Shown here piece by piece: positions 14,514 to 22,728 of a stretch of DNA of 23,417 nt; positions within the stretch are counted from its first letter, which is position 1; each line of letters starts with the position of its first letter. A model generated the notes under the pieces. It was given only the letters and a program-made list of their open reading frames with translations. It did no database searches and was not told where the DNA came from. A program made the translations under genes and the position numbers. Source of the stretch: JAIRMO01 sp046533115 (GTDB lineage: Bacteria; Spirochaetota; Spirochaetia; Treponematales; Breznakiellaceae); NCBI RefSeq assembly GCF_046533115.1, contig NZ_JAJQRC010000045.1, positions 1 to 23,417 of the forward strand, in the 5' to 3' direction.

Positions 14514-15383
14514 ATGAACAAAATTATCTCCAAAAAACAGTTGTCCGCCGATGTATACGAGGTGGTGGTGGAAGCCCCCCTGATCGCCCGGGCTCGTAAG
14601 GCAGGGCAATTTATTATTGTTCAGATCGATACGGATTGGGGTGAACGGATCCCCCTTACCATAGCCGATGCGGACCCGGAAAAGGGAACCCTTACGATGG
14701 TATTCCAAACCGTGGGAGCCTCTACCCATAAGCTCGCGGCAAAAGAGCCCGGAGATACGGTGGAAAACATCCTGGGGCCCCTGGGAAATCCCACCCATAT
14801 TGAAAAATTCGGGACCGTGGTTTGTGTCGGAGGCGGTATTGGGGTGGCCCCCCTCTACCCCATCGTCCAGGCTATGAAAGCCGCGGGGAACCGGGTTATT
14901 GTCATCATCGGCGCCCGGACCAAGGAACTGGTGATCTTTGAGGACCGGATGCGGCAATATGCAGACGAGTTGGTGGTGGTTACCGATGACGGTTCCTACG
15001 GCAGAAAGGCCCTGGTTACGGAGCCCCTCAAGGAGTACTGTGCCGGACTTTCGCCCAAGCCGGATCTGACGGTGGCTATCGGGCCTCCGATCATGATGAA
15101 ATTTTGCGAAAAAACCACCGTCGAATTCGGGGTCCCCATCATGGTTTCCCTCAATACCATTATGATCGACGGTACCGGGATGTGCGGCGGTTGCCGGGTA
15201 ACCGTGGGGGGAGAGGTCAAATTCGTCTGCGTGGACGGCCCGGAATTTGACGGCCACCAGGTTGATTTTGAGAATATGATGCTCCGGATGCGGGCTTTTA
15301 AACAGCGGGAAGATGCGGATCATCATAAATGCCATCTAGAACTCGGCCTGGAGTCCCAGCCGGCGGCCGCAACTCAAAAATAG
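14514..15383 (+). CDS. nfnA: NADH-dependent ferredoxin:NADP oxidoreductase, small subunit NfnA
   Basis: The 289-residue flavoprotein is the alpha subunit of the electron-bifurcating transhydrogenase, also called sulfide dehydrogenase SudB. FAD binding: RIPLTI (45-50). NAD binding: VGGGIGVAPLYP (105-116). The [2Fe-2S] site reads DGTGMCGGC...FVC with Asp219, Cys224, Cys227 and Cys239, the unusual Asp plus three Cys ligation of this family. NfnAB couples NADPH, NADH and ferredoxin in the cytoplasm of anaerobes. The start has GGAGG seven bases before the ATG. The nfnB gene begins 10 bases after the stop, so the two form one operon. Confidence 0.9.
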   Translation: MNKIISKKQLSADVYEVVVEAPLIARARKAGQFIIVQIDTDWGERIPLTIADADPEKGTLTMVFQTVGASTHKLAAKEPGDTVENILGPLGNPTHIEKFGTVVCVGGGIGVAPLYPIVQAMKAAGNRVIVIIGARTKELVIFEDRMRQYADELVVVTDDGSYGRKALVTEPLKEYCAGLSPKPDLTVAIGPPIMMKFCEKTTVEFGVPIMVSLNTIMIDGTGMCGGCRVTVGGEVKFVCVDGPEFDGHQVDFENMMLRMRAFKQREDADHHKCHLELGLESQPAAATQK

Positions 15384-15393
15384 GGGGAACAAC

Positions 15394-16896
15394 ATGAACG
15401 AAGAAGCAAAAACCGTGAGCCGGCTTGATGATGAAGCAAAGGCCCTCTTGACACCGATATTGGAACGGAAGGCCCGGGGGGAAAACCTCAACGCCAGGGA
15501 CCGGATGGCTATCCCCGCCCAGGAGATGCCCGCCCAGCCTCCCGAAGTCCGGAACAAAAACGTAGACGAGGTTGCCCGGGGATACGGAGAAAACCAGGCC
15601 CGTCTGGAGGCGGAACGCTGCTTGGGTTGTAAAAATGCGCCCTGTATTAAGGGCTGTCCCGTGCAGGTCCCCATTCCCCGGTTCATTGCGGAAATTCAAA
15701 AGGGGGATTTTAAAGCGGCGGTGGATGTGATCAAGGAGACCAACCTGCTCCCGGCGGTGTGCGGACGGGTTTGTCCCCAGGAAAAACAGTGCCAGGCCGA
15801 ATGTACCCTGGGCAAGAGCCTTAAAAATATTGAAAAGGCCGTAGCCATCGGCCGTTTGGAACGGTATGTGGCGGACTGGGAGCGGGCAAACGGCAAGGTC
15901 ACCACCCCGGCGGTAAAAACGCGGACCGGAAAAAAGGTGGCCGTTATCGGTTCAGGTCCCGCGGGACTCACCGTGGCGGCGGACACGGCCCGGGAAGGGC
16001 ACGAGGTATCAATCTTCGAGGCCTTCCACAAGCCCGGGGGAGTGATGATCTACGGTATCCCCGAATTCCGGCTTCCCAAGTCCATAGTCCAGGCCGAGGT
16101 GGAGACCCTCAAAAAAATGGGGGTCCGGCTTGAAACCAATTTTCTCGTAGGAAGGACCCGGACCATCAAGGAGTTTCTTGAGGAGGATGGTTACGACGCG
16201 GTCTTTATCGGCGTGGGAGCGGGGCTTCCCAAATTCCTCGGATGCCCCGGGGAAAATCTCGTGGGGGTAGTCAGCGCCAATGAATACCTCACCCGGGCGA
16301 ATCTGATGAAGGCCTATGATCCGTCGCAGGCCGCTACCCCCATGTACCATTCCCGGATTGCGGTGGTCATCGGCGGCGGTAACGTTGCCATGGACGCCGC
16401 CCGGATGGCCCTCCGGCTGGGGGCGGAACAGGTCCATGTGATCTACCGCCGGACCAGGGAAGAAATGCCTGCCCGGGCCGAAGAGGTGGAACACGCCATG
16501 GAGGAGGGTATCGTCTTTAACTTTTTACGGAACCCTACCCGCTTCCTGGGGGATGATCAGGGCCGGGTTACCGGAATGGAACTCCTCAAATACGAATTGG
16601 GCGAAAGCGATGCCTCGGGCCGGAGAAGCCCCGTGGTCATAGCCGGTTCGGAATATACCTTTGACTGCGATACGGTGATCGTTGCCCTGGGGAACGAATC
16701 CAATCCCCTGCTTACCAGAACCACGGCGAATCTTTCGGCGGACAAGCGGAGCCGGATCATCGTGGATGAAACCCAAAAAACCTCCCTGGCAAAGGTGTAC
16801 GCTGGGGGAGACATCGTGTTGGGCGCCGCCACGGTGATCCTCGCCATGGGAGAAGGCCGCCGGGCCGCCCAGGCGATCAACACCTTGTTGGGGTAA
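15394..16896 (+). CDS. nfnB: NADPH-binding subunit of the ferredoxin:NADP transhydrogenase, NfnB (GltA-like)
   Basis: The 500-residue protein is of glutamate-synthase small-subunit type. N-terminal cysteines for two [4Fe-4S] clusters are at 76, 79, 84, 88 and 123, 127, 133, 137. The FAD motif GSGPAGLTVA is at 186-195, and the NADPH fold is VVIGGGNVAMDAAR (324-337), followed by VIYRRTREEMPAR. The C-terminal FAD closure reads VYAGGDIVLGAATVILAMGEGRRAA. Standalone homologs are called glutamate synthase (NADPH) GltA, but pairing with nfnA identifies it as the transhydrogenase subunit that bifurcates electrons from NADPH to ferredoxin and NAD. Length and start fit the family; GGGGGAAC precedes the ATG. 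Confidence 0.9.
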   Translation: MNEEAKTVSRLDDEAKALLTPILERKARGENLNARDRMAIPAQEMPAQPPEVRNKNVDEVARGYGENQARLEAERCLGCKNAPCIKGCPVQVPIPRFIAEIQKGDFKAAVDVIKETNLLPAVCGRVCPQEKQCQAECTLGKSLKNIEKAVAIGRLERYVADWERANGKVTTPAVKTRTGKKVAVIGSGPAGLTVAADTAREGHEVSIFEAFHKPGGVMIYGIPEFRLPKSIVQAEVETLKKMGVRLETNFLVGRTRTIKEFLEEDGYDAVFIGVGAGLPKFLGCPGENLVGVVSANEYLTRANLMKAYDPSQAATPMYHSRIAVVIGGGNVAMDAARMALRLGAEQVHVIYRRTREEMPARAEEVEHAMEEGIVFNFLRNPTRFLGDDQGRVTGMELLKYELGESDASGRRSPVVIAGSEYTFDCDTVIVALGNESNPLLTRTTANLSADKRSRIIVDETQKTSLAKVYAGGDIVLGAATVILAMGEGRRAAQAINTLLG

Positions 16897-16964
16897 AGCC
16901 GGGGTCCTCAAAACCGACGGCTAAGGAATATTTCGTTAATTTTCTGGTATGGTACCATAGTTTC

Positions 16965-16993
16965 TTGACATACTAACGATCCGGTAGTATACT
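16965..16993 (+). promoter_or_regulatory. Promoter of the rfu operon
   Basis: A perfect TTGACA (16965-16970), a 17-base spacer and TATACT (16988-16993) form a near-consensus sigma-70 promoter. Transcription would start near 17000, exactly where the FMN riboswitch begins. Confidence 0.85.
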
Positions 16994-17000
16994 TACAGTA

Positions 17001-17149
17001 GATTTTCAGGGTCGGGTGCGCGGTGGATTATCCGCTGTCATTCCCAACCGGCGGTATAGCCCGCGACTTTAGGATATTTTTACGGAAGTGTCCTAAACTG
17101 AACCGGTGAAATTCCGGCGCCGACGGTAGAGTCCGGATGGAAGAAAATT
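17001..17149 (+). ncRNA. FMN riboswitch (RFN element)
   Basis: Hallmark blocks are present in order: AGGGTCGGGTG, CATTCCCAACCGGCGGTA, AGCCCGCGAC, AACCGGTGAAATTCCGG, GCCGACGGTAGAGTCCGGAT and GGAAGAAAAT. The P1 helix forms between ATTTTC (17002-17007) and GAAAAT (17143-17148). It senses flavin mononucleotide. A terminator at 17198-17224 gives a clear transcription-termination readout: when FMN is plentiful the riboflavin uptake genes are shut off. The hairpin GCGGAA...TTCCGC (17155-17176) between aptamer and terminator may take part in the switch. Confidence 0.95.
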
Positions 17150-17197
17150 GTGTGGGCGGAACTAAAAACATTCCGCAAACTCATTTCCAAGAACATC

Positions 17198-17224
17198 AGC
17201 CCTGGACATCCGGGGCTTTTTTTT
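17198..17224 (+). terminator. Riboswitch-controlled terminator
   Basis: AGCCCTGG (17198-17205) and CCGGGGCT (17210-17217) pair, with one GU, around ACAT, and are followed by eight Ts. It lies between the FMN aptamer and the rfuA start, which is the expected expression platform. Confidence 0.88.
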
Positions 17225-17254
17225 ATCCCGGATTTTATTATGCCGGAGGCAGCT

Positions 17255-18313
17255 ATGGTATCTGGGTTTTTCAGAAAAGGGGCGTTTGCGGTATTTCTGT
17301 TTTTTTCCGCGGTTTTGGTATTAACCGGGTGCGGGGAAAAAAAATCCGATAAAAACAACGTTTCCCCGGCAGCGGCGGATACATCAAAAAGTATCGTCGT
17401 GTTTATCCCCGGGGTTATGTCCGGAAGTCCCATCTACGAGATGCTGGCGGCAGGGGTAAACCGGGCGGCGGCGGAACAACCGGGGGTAACGGCTCAGGTG
17501 ATAGAGGGAGGGTTTAATCAGGCCGAGTGGGAACCCCGGGTAAGCGCCCTGGCCGCTTCGGGGATCTACGACCTCATTGTTTCCTCCAATCCTTCCCTTC
17601 CCGCCATAGCGCAAAGCGTATCGGCTAAATTTCCCAGGCAGAAATTCCTCCTCCTAGACGGTGAAATTTGGGGGAACCCTAATATCTATACCCTCCGTTA
17701 TAACCAGTGGGAGCAGGCCTTTATGGCGGGGCATATCGCGGCCCTGGTGACGATGTCCGCCAAAGAAGGGGCGGGGCACTACCGGGTGGGCCTGGTGGCG
17801 GGGCAGGAATATCCCGCCATGAACAATATCATCCTGCCCGGCTACCTTGCCGGAGCCCGGTCGGTGGACCCCTCCTTTACCGCGGACTTCCGGGTAGTGG
17901 GGAATTGGTTCGATGCGGGGACCGGGGCGAGTCTGGCGGCGGATATGTTCCGGGGAGGAACCGCGGTGATCCTCTGTATCGCCGGCGGGGCCAACGAAGG
18001 GGTGGTCCAGGCCGCCGCCGAAGCGGGGGCCAAGGTCGTATGGTTTGATACCAATGGTTACGGGATACGCCCCGGAACCGTGGTGGGGAGCTCTGTTTTA
18101 TACCAGGATAAGGCGGCTTACGAACAAACAAAACGGTATCTGGAGGGAACCCTGCCCTTTGGCGAGGCCGAGGTGGTGGGGGTTGCCGATGGTTTTGTCG
18201 ACTTTATTGAGGACGATCCCCATTATATCACCGCCGTGAGCCCGGAAATCCGGGCAAAGCAGGCCGAATTAATCCGGCGGATCCGGTCAAGGGATCTCCC
18301 TTTGAGGGAATGA
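17255..18313 (+). CDS. rfuA: Riboflavin-binding lipoprotein RfuA
   Basis: The 352-residue substrate-binding lipoprotein is of BmpA/PnrA fold. The signal peptide MVSGFFRKGAFAVFLFFSAV ends in the lipobox LTGC with Cys26 as lipid-attachment site, so the protein is anchored outside the inner membrane. The mature protein starts VVFIPGVMSGSPIYEMLAAG, as in BMP-family binders. Spirochaete RfuA binds riboflavin; the FMN riboswitch upstream and rfuBCD downstream make this role convincing. A longer open frame from 17150 would run through the terminator, but GGAGG six bases before the ATG at 17255 and the signal peptide decide the start. rfuB follows after 85 bases. Confidence 0.9.
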   Translation: MVSGFFRKGAFAVFLFFSAVLVLTGCGEKKSDKNNVSPAAADTSKSIVVFIPGVMSGSPIYEMLAAGVNRAAAEQPGVTAQVIEGGFNQAEWEPRVSALAASGIYDLIVSSNPSLPAIAQSVSAKFPRQKFLLLDGEIWGNPNIYTLRYNQWEQAFMAGHIAALVTMSAKEGAGHYRVGLVAGQEYPAMNNIILPGYLAGARSVDPSFTADFRVVGNWFDAGTGASLAADMFRGGTAVILCIAGGANEGVVQAAAEAGAKVVWFDTNGYGIRPGTVVGSSVLYQDKAAYEQTKRYLEGTLPFGEAEVVGVADGFVDFIEDDPHYITAVSPEIRAKQAELIRRIRSRDLPLRE

Positions 18314-18398
18314 GGGAACATGAAGAACCCAGGAGCAGGTTCCGGGACATGGAAGCCGCCTTCCAACCGGTCCCTGGCTTAAGGGGAGGCTACCCGGA

Positions 18399-19997
18399 AT
18401 GGTGGAATTACGCGGAATAGGAAAATATTTTCCTGTTAATGGAGTCTATGCCCTGGATAACGCCGGTTTTGAACTCCGGCCCGGGGAAATTCACGCCCTG
18501 TTGGGGGAAAACGGGGCGGGAAAGTCCACCCTGATGCACATCATGGCGGGTTACCTAAAACCCAGCAAGGGGGGTATTTATATTAATGGGAAGGAGCAGC
18601 ATTTTGCCGTTCCGGCGGACGCCCTGGCCGCGGGGATAGGCATGGTCCGCCAACATCCCAATTTGGTACCGGGTTTTAAGGTTTGGGAGGATTGTATCCT
18701 GGGCAGTGAACCTGCTTCCGGCCCGTTTATAAACCGAAAAAAGGCCCGAAACCAAATCCGTTCCCTTTCCGAGCGCTGGGGTTTTGACCTCCCCATAGAC
18801 CGGCCCACAGACTCCCTTACCGTAAGCCTCCGGCAAAAAACCGCGGTTCTGGCGCTGCTCCTCCGCAATGCGGCGTATCTGGTGTTTGACGAACCCACGG
18901 CGGTGCTCACCCCTGGGGAAACCCAGGGACTGTTTACCCTTTTTACCCAGCTTAAGGCCGAGGGGAAGGGGATCGTACTCATTTCCCATAAACTGGAAGA
19001 AACCTTGGGCCTGGCGGATCGGGTAACCGTTTTAAGGAAGGGAAAGACCGTGGCGGTCCGTTCCTCGGCCGACCTGGACGGTAAAAGCCTGGGAAACCTC
19101 ATGTTCGGTCTTGAAGAAACGGAAGAGAAACCCGGCGATCCTTTCTTGCCGAATCCGGAGATACCTGCCGGAGCGAACCCCACCGCCTTATCGGTTTGTA
19201 AACTATCGGTGGAATTACCGGGACGGCCCTTTATCCGGGGGGTGGATCTGGAGGTCTCCCCCGGCAAGATCCTGGGTATTGCCGGGGTCAGGGACAGCGG
19301 TCTTGAAACCCTGGAACTGGCGATTGCCGGTTTTTTGCGGCCCACCGGGGGAACCGTAACGGTTAACGGCCGGGATATTACCGGCCAGGGTCCCGGAGCC
19401 TTCCGGAACGCCGGGGCGGCTTACCTGGGGGCGGGTATCTCCGGAAGCGCCCCGTCCCTTTCCATCCGGGACAACATCATCCTCCACGCCCATCGCCGTT
19501 CGACCCGGGGGTTTTGGGGAAAACTGGGGTTTATGGATAGGGATTACCTTGATACGTGGATCGGAATGGTCCTGTCCAAAGCCCATCTGTTCCGCTCCCC
19601 CGGGGCGGGAATGGCGTCTTTTTCCGGGGGTATGATCCAGCGGCTCATCCTGGCCAGGGAATCCGCCGAAGGGGCATCCCTTTTTGTATTGGCCGAGCCT
19701 AACCGGGGGCTCGATCAGGTCAGCCGGGCCACTCTGATAGGGAAACTGCGGGCCTATGCCGACTCGGGAAAGGGGATCCTCATTTTTTCCACGGATACGG
19801 AAGAATTGGCTATCCTTTCCGACGAAATCCGGGTACTCCGGAACGGGGTATTCTCCACCCGGATCTTTTCTGACCCCCTGAAAAACCGGAACGACCCCGG
19901 ACGTATCCGGGAAATAAAAAACCGCATCGGCCGGGCCATGGCGGAGGAGACCCCTCCCCGGGAAAAGGTGGAAATCCAGGGGGCCCCCCATGGTTAA
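18399..19997 (+). CDS. rfuB: Riboflavin ABC transporter, duplicated ATPase RfuB
   Basis: The 532-residue protein has two fused nucleotide-binding domains, as in RbsA/YufO-type importers. Domain 1 has Walker A GENGAGKST (36-44), Q-loop RQHP, a degenerate signature LTVSLRQ (140-146), Walker B YLVFDEP (160-166) and switch ISHK. Domain 2 has a degenerate Walker A, GVRDSGLE (no Lys), an intact signature SFSGGMIQR (407-415) and Walker B FVLAEPNRGLD. One composite ATP site is thus canonical and the other degenerate. It energises riboflavin import at the inner membrane. GGGGAGG lies ahead of the ATG. The last 8 bases overlap rfuC. Confidence 0.9.
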   Translation: MVELRGIGKYFPVNGVYALDNAGFELRPGEIHALLGENGAGKSTLMHIMAGYLKPSKGGIYINGKEQHFAVPADALAAGIGMVRQHPNLVPGFKVWEDCILGSEPASGPFINRKKARNQIRSLSERWGFDLPIDRPTDSLTVSLRQKTAVLALLLRNAAYLVFDEPTAVLTPGETQGLFTLFTQLKAEGKGIVLISHKLEETLGLADRVTVLRKGKTVAVRSSADLDGKSLGNLMFGLEETEEKPGDPFLPNPEIPAGANPTALSVCKLSVELPGRPFIRGVDLEVSPGKILGIAGVRDSGLETLELAIAGFLRPTGGTVTVNGRDITGQGPGAFRNAGAAYLGAGISGSAPSLSIRDNIILHAHRRSTRGFWGKLGFMDRDYLDTWIGMVLSKAHLFRSPGAGMASFSGGMIQRLILARESAEGASLFVLAEPNRGLDQVSRATLIGKLRAYADSGKGILIFSTDTEELAILSDEIRVLRNGVFSTRIFSDPLKNRNDPGRIREIKNRIGRAMAEETPPREKVEIQGAPHG

Positions 19998-21120
19998 ACC
20001 GGCGCGAACCGCCTTTGCAAAACAACCGGGAATTTCCCCCCTCTTCCGGGGAGTTATCTGGGGGCCCTTCATTACCCTGGCGGTCGCGGTGTTGTTAACG
20101 GTAGTCCTGATCGTGTTTAATTCCCCCCGTCCCCCCCATACCCTCAGGGCCTTTTTCATCGGTCCCTGGGCATCCCCTTGGTTCCTGGGCAATACCCTGG
20201 ACTACATCAGTCTGCTCCTTACCGCGGCTCTGGGCATAGCGCTGGCCTTCCGGGGGGGGTGCTTCAACCTGGGCGGAGAGGGGCAGATCTACCTGGGGGG
20301 ACTGGCGGCGGCCCTGGTACTCCTATCGGGCGGCGCCGGGGAAAGTCCGGTGGCGCCGGGTTACGCGGCGGCCTTCGGACTCCTCTGCCTGGCGGCCCTG
20401 GCAGCCTTGACCACGGGGGGTATCATGGGGGCGATATCGGGGGTATTAAAAAGAAGATTCCACACCAGCGAGCTCATCACTTCCTTTTTATTATCCGCCG
20501 CCCTCACTCCCCTGGGAGATTACCTGATCTCCGGCCCCCTCCGGGATCCCCAGGGAAATCTTTTGGCCACCCCCCCGTTTCTCCCGCGCCGGCTGCTCCT
20601 CCGGTTCCTCCCCCCGTCAAACCTGTCCGTCTCCTTTGCCTTCGCCCTTATCCTGGTCATTGGTGGTTACCTCTTTATCTATAAAACCGCCCCGGGCTAC
20701 CGGTTCAGAATCGCCGGCGCCGCCCCGGACTTTGCCCGTTACGGCGGAATCCGGCCTGAATCATACTGGACCCCGGCGCTCATCGTCTCGGGGGCCCTGT
20801 CGGGTCTTACGGGCTTTTTTGCCGTGGCGGGAACCTATGGACGCTGCCACCTCGGCTTTCCCGGGGGCCTCGGCTGGAACGCCATTGCCGTGGCCCTTAT
20901 CGCCCGGAACAACCCCCTGGCCCTGTTTCCCGCGGCCCTGATCTATGGATGGCTCAAGGCCGGTTCCGATTCGGCCCTCCTCGCCTCGGAACTTAACTTT
21001 GAAACCGTTGCGTTTATTCAAGCGACGGTCCTATTGTTGGCCACCGTTCATTTCGCGGGGTCCCTGCTGCGATGGCCCTGGGTACTCCAAAAAAAATACC
21101 GGGGGAAACATCGTGATTGA
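19990..21120 (+). CDS. rfuC: Riboflavin ABC transporter permease RfuC
   Basis: The 376-residue inner-membrane protein belongs to the BPD_transp_2 permease family (about 9-10 hydrophobic helices). Family features are FNLGGEGQIYLGGLAAA (early cytoplasmic helix motif) and HLGFPGGLGWNAIAVALIARNNP near the C-terminus. RfuC and RfuD should form the heterodimeric pore for riboflavin. The start ATG lies inside the end of rfuB (8-nt overlap), so translation is probably coupled. The N-terminus begins with a short basic cytoplasmic tail. Confidence 0.88.
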   Translation: MVKPARTAFAKQPGISPLFRGVIWGPFITLAVAVLLTVVLIVFNSPRPPHTLRAFFIGPWASPWFLGNTLDYISLLLTAALGIALAFRGGCFNLGGEGQIYLGGLAAALVLLSGGAGESPVAPGYAAAFGLLCLAALAALTTGGIMGAISGVLKRRFHTSELITSFLLSAALTPLGDYLISGPLRDPQGNLLATPPFLPRRLLLRFLPPSNLSVSFAFALILVIGGYLFIYKTAPGYRFRIAGAAPDFARYGGIRPESYWTPALIVSGALSGLTGFFAVAGTYGRCHLGFPGGLGWNAIAVALIARNNPLALFPAALIYGWLKAGSDSALLASELNFETVAFIQATVLLLATVHFAGSLLRWPWVLQKKYRGKHRD

Positions 21121-21997
21121 TAGTCTCCTCACCTCAGCCACCCCCCTTTTACTGGCCGGATTGGGGGCCTTACTCACGGAACTTTCCGGGAGCCTGGGAA
21201 TATTTATTGAAGGCTTCATGGTCCTGGGATCTTTTTTTGCCTGGATTCTCGCGGTTAATACCGGCTCGGTGTGGCGGGGAACCCTTTTAACCGCCCTGCT
21301 GGGGGCCCTTGCCGGCTGGGGGCTTGCCCGGTTCGTCCGTAAGACCAAGGCCAATCCCTTTATTGCCGGCCTTGCCCTGAACCTTGCCGCGGTGGGCATC
21401 ACCGATTCCCTTTCCCGGGCCTGGTTCGGCACCAAAGGGGTTTTACGGGCCCCGGACCTTTCCATTCCCGGGCCAATTTTTCTTCCCCTGATCGATAAAC
21501 TCCCCGGGCTGGGGAAGATCCTGTCGGGGCAGCTTCCGTTTACCTATAGTGCCTGGGCCTTCATCATCCTGGGGGGCCTGATTATCGGGAAAACTCCCCT
21601 GGGGCTGCGGTTTCGGGCGGCGGGGCGTTCCCCCCTGGCGGCGGAGGAACGGGGGCTCCACCCGGCATGGTACCGGGAAGGGGCCTGGGCCGCGGCGGCT
21701 TTCCTCGCCTGCCTTGCCGGGGCTTCCTTAAGCTTCCGGGTAGGGGCCTACATCCCCGGCGGCGTGGCCGGACGGGGGTGGATAGCCCTGGCGGTGATCT
21801 ACCTGGGGTTCCGTACCGTCTGGGGGACCGCCGCCGCCGCGTTGGTTTTCGCCCTGGCGGAATATATCGGCTTTGGCCTGCAAGGGTTCGCGGCCCTCCC
21901 CGCCACCGTACTGTTAGGACTCCCCTCCGGCCTGGCCCTGATCCTCTATACCCTGTCCCATCTTTGGGTAAAAAAGGGCAGCCCTCCGGATATATAG
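21113..21997 (+). CDS. rfuD: Riboflavin ABC transporter permease RfuD
   Basis: The 294-residue second permease, with about 8 hydrophobic segments, begins VIDSLLTSATPLLLAGLGAL. The family motif LTELSGSLGIFIEGFMVLGSF follows directly, as in YufQ/RfuD-type permeases, and GGVAGRGWIALAVIYLG comes late. The frame is open from 20945, inside rfuC, but the earlier part is only the shadow of rfuC. The GTG at 21113-21115, preceded by GGGGGA and overlapping rfuC by 8 bases, gives the correct family N-terminus. The same 8-nt overlap links rfuB and rfuC. Confidence 0.88.
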   Translation: MIDSLLTSATPLLLAGLGALLTELSGSLGIFIEGFMVLGSFFAWILAVNTGSVWRGTLLTALLGALAGWGLARFVRKTKANPFIAGLALNLAAVGITDSLSRAWFGTKGVLRAPDLSIPGPIFLPLIDKLPGLGKILSGQLPFTYSAWAFIILGGLIIGKTPLGLRFRAAGRSPLAAEERGLHPAWYREGAWAAAAFLACLAGASLSFRVGAYIPGGVAGRGWIALAVIYLGFRTVWGTAAAALVFALAEYIGFGLQGFAALPATVLLGLPSGLALILYTLSHLWVKKGSPPDI

Positions 21998-22010
21998 GTA
22001 GGAGACGAAT

Positions 22011-22211
22011 ATGGCGAAAATGACCGAACAGGAAGCATGGGAACCGGACGATCTCTTGACCCGCACCGATCCCGAACTTGGCGCCAATGGCACCGGGTTC
22101 CTGAGCCGCAGGGATGCCCATCTTATGGGGCTGGATAACGTGTCCGTCAATTACCTGATGACCAAAGCGCAGGCGGATCATAAAACCCCCGTCCCGATGA
22201 ATTTAAAATAG
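22011..22211 (+). CDS. Small protein, probable truncated antitoxin
   Basis: The 66-residue product follows 13 bases after rfuD with its own AGGAG site. The pattern MTEQEAWEPDDLLTRT...GTGFLSRRDAHLMGLDNVSVNYLMTKAQADHKTP resembles, from memory, small antitoxins common in Treponema genomes that continue beyond KTP with an IIxxLVREK helix. Here the frame ends instead with VPMNLK, so the C-terminus is probably lost. A fragment of a possible partner toxin lies on the other strand at 22729-22776. The protein is hydrophilic, with no signal or membrane segment. It could be transcribed by readthrough from the rfu operon. An internal ATG (22020) is an alternative start. Confidence 0.55.
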   Translation: MAKMTEQEAWEPDDLLTRTDPELGANGTGFLSRRDAHLMGLDNVSVNYLMTKAQADHKTPVPMNLK

Positions 22212-22223
22212 AACCTCTCTCGG

Positions 22224-22246
22224 TTTCTATAGCTTATAGAAATTTT
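22224..22246 (+). terminator. Hairpin with T-run after the small gene
   Basis: TTTCTATA (22224-22231) pairs perfectly with TATAGAAA (22235-22242) around GCT, followed by TTTT. The stem is AT-rich and therefore weak, but the position (13 bases after the stop) fits the 3' end of the rfu transcript. Confidence 0.45.
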
Positions 22247-22258
22247 GATTCGTTGCGA

Positions 22259-22324
22259 AGGGTCCATACCCAAGAACCCGCTCACGCGGGGGAGCCTTGG
22301 GGCGAAACCAAGGGTATGGACCCT
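22259..22324. repeat. Branched inverted-repeat structure (three-way junction)
   Basis: AGGGTCCATACCC (22259-22271) is the exact reverse complement of 22312-22324. Inside are two further hairpins: CCCGC-TCAC-GCGGG (22277-22290) and CCTTGG-GGCGAAA-CCAAGG (22295-22313), the latter competing for two bases of the outer stem. Next to it, CAACA...TGTTG enclosing CCCCG/CGGGG (about 22347-22375) forms another hairpin. The whole looks like a structured RNA or the end of a mobile element. I do not recognise a known RNA family. Confidence 0.7.
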
Positions 22325-22437
22325 GAGTCAAATACCTTACGAGAACAACATACCCCGTCCGCTTGCGGGGCTGTTGATTGCGCTGTTGTCGAATATAATA
22401 ACTATCTTTCACATGACGCCCTGCGTTCCATGAATGA

Positions 22438-22659
22438 TCACATAGCCCTTACCTGGCTTCTTATCGAACGGTCAAGATGACCTGTCTTTTTCTCGATAGC
22501 TTTTTCTTTCTCGTCCTCAAGATAAAAGTCATAAAGATCAAGAAGCATCTCCTCAAGTTCGGATATGCTCTTGCCTTGTGTCCAATGTTCCGGCCAACAA
22601 TTCAGATAACCCAAATAGCATCCGTCCGGCTCCTGCCAATAGGTATAATCAATTTCCAT
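22438..22659 (-). CDS. HicB-like antitoxin family protein
   Basis: The 73-residue product shows the HicB-like partial RNase H fold pattern: EIDYTYWQEPDGCYLGYLNCWPEHWTQGKSISELEEMLLDLYDFY, that is a beta strand, a tyrosine-rich strand, the QGKS turn and a helix. HicB proteins neutralise the HicA mRNA interferase, whose gene is normally adjacent. No HicA (short double-stranded-RNA-binding fold with a GSHH-type motif) is visible here, so it may be an orphan. The frame opens at a GTG five codons earlier, but GAGGAG seven bases before the ATG at 22659 decides the start. Confidence 0.7.
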   Translation of the reverse strand: MEIDYTYWQEPDGCYLGYLNCWPEHWTQGKSISELEEMLLDLYDFYLEDEKEKAIEKKTGHLDRSIRSQVRAM

Positions 22660-22728
22660 CTTAATACTCCTCACCTGTCCGCTGTTCAGTCATGCTGCCT
22701 ATGGGTTTCTCCTGTTTGTTCCGCAGCA

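Noticed and set aside
16897..16920. Terminator after nfnB
   Set aside because: AGCCG/CGGCT can pair, but the loop is long and no T-run follows, so it is too weak to call.
17150..17254. Extended N-terminus for RfuA
   Set aside because: It would be translated through the riboswitch terminator; the signal peptide and RBS fit the start at 17255.
20945..21112. Extended N-terminus for RfuD
   Set aside because: This part is the shadow of the rfuC C-terminus; the GTG at 21113 gives the family N-terminus.
22259..22375. CRISPR-like repeats
   Set aside because: The repeats are inverted, not regularly spaced direct repeats; no spacer pattern or cas gene is present.
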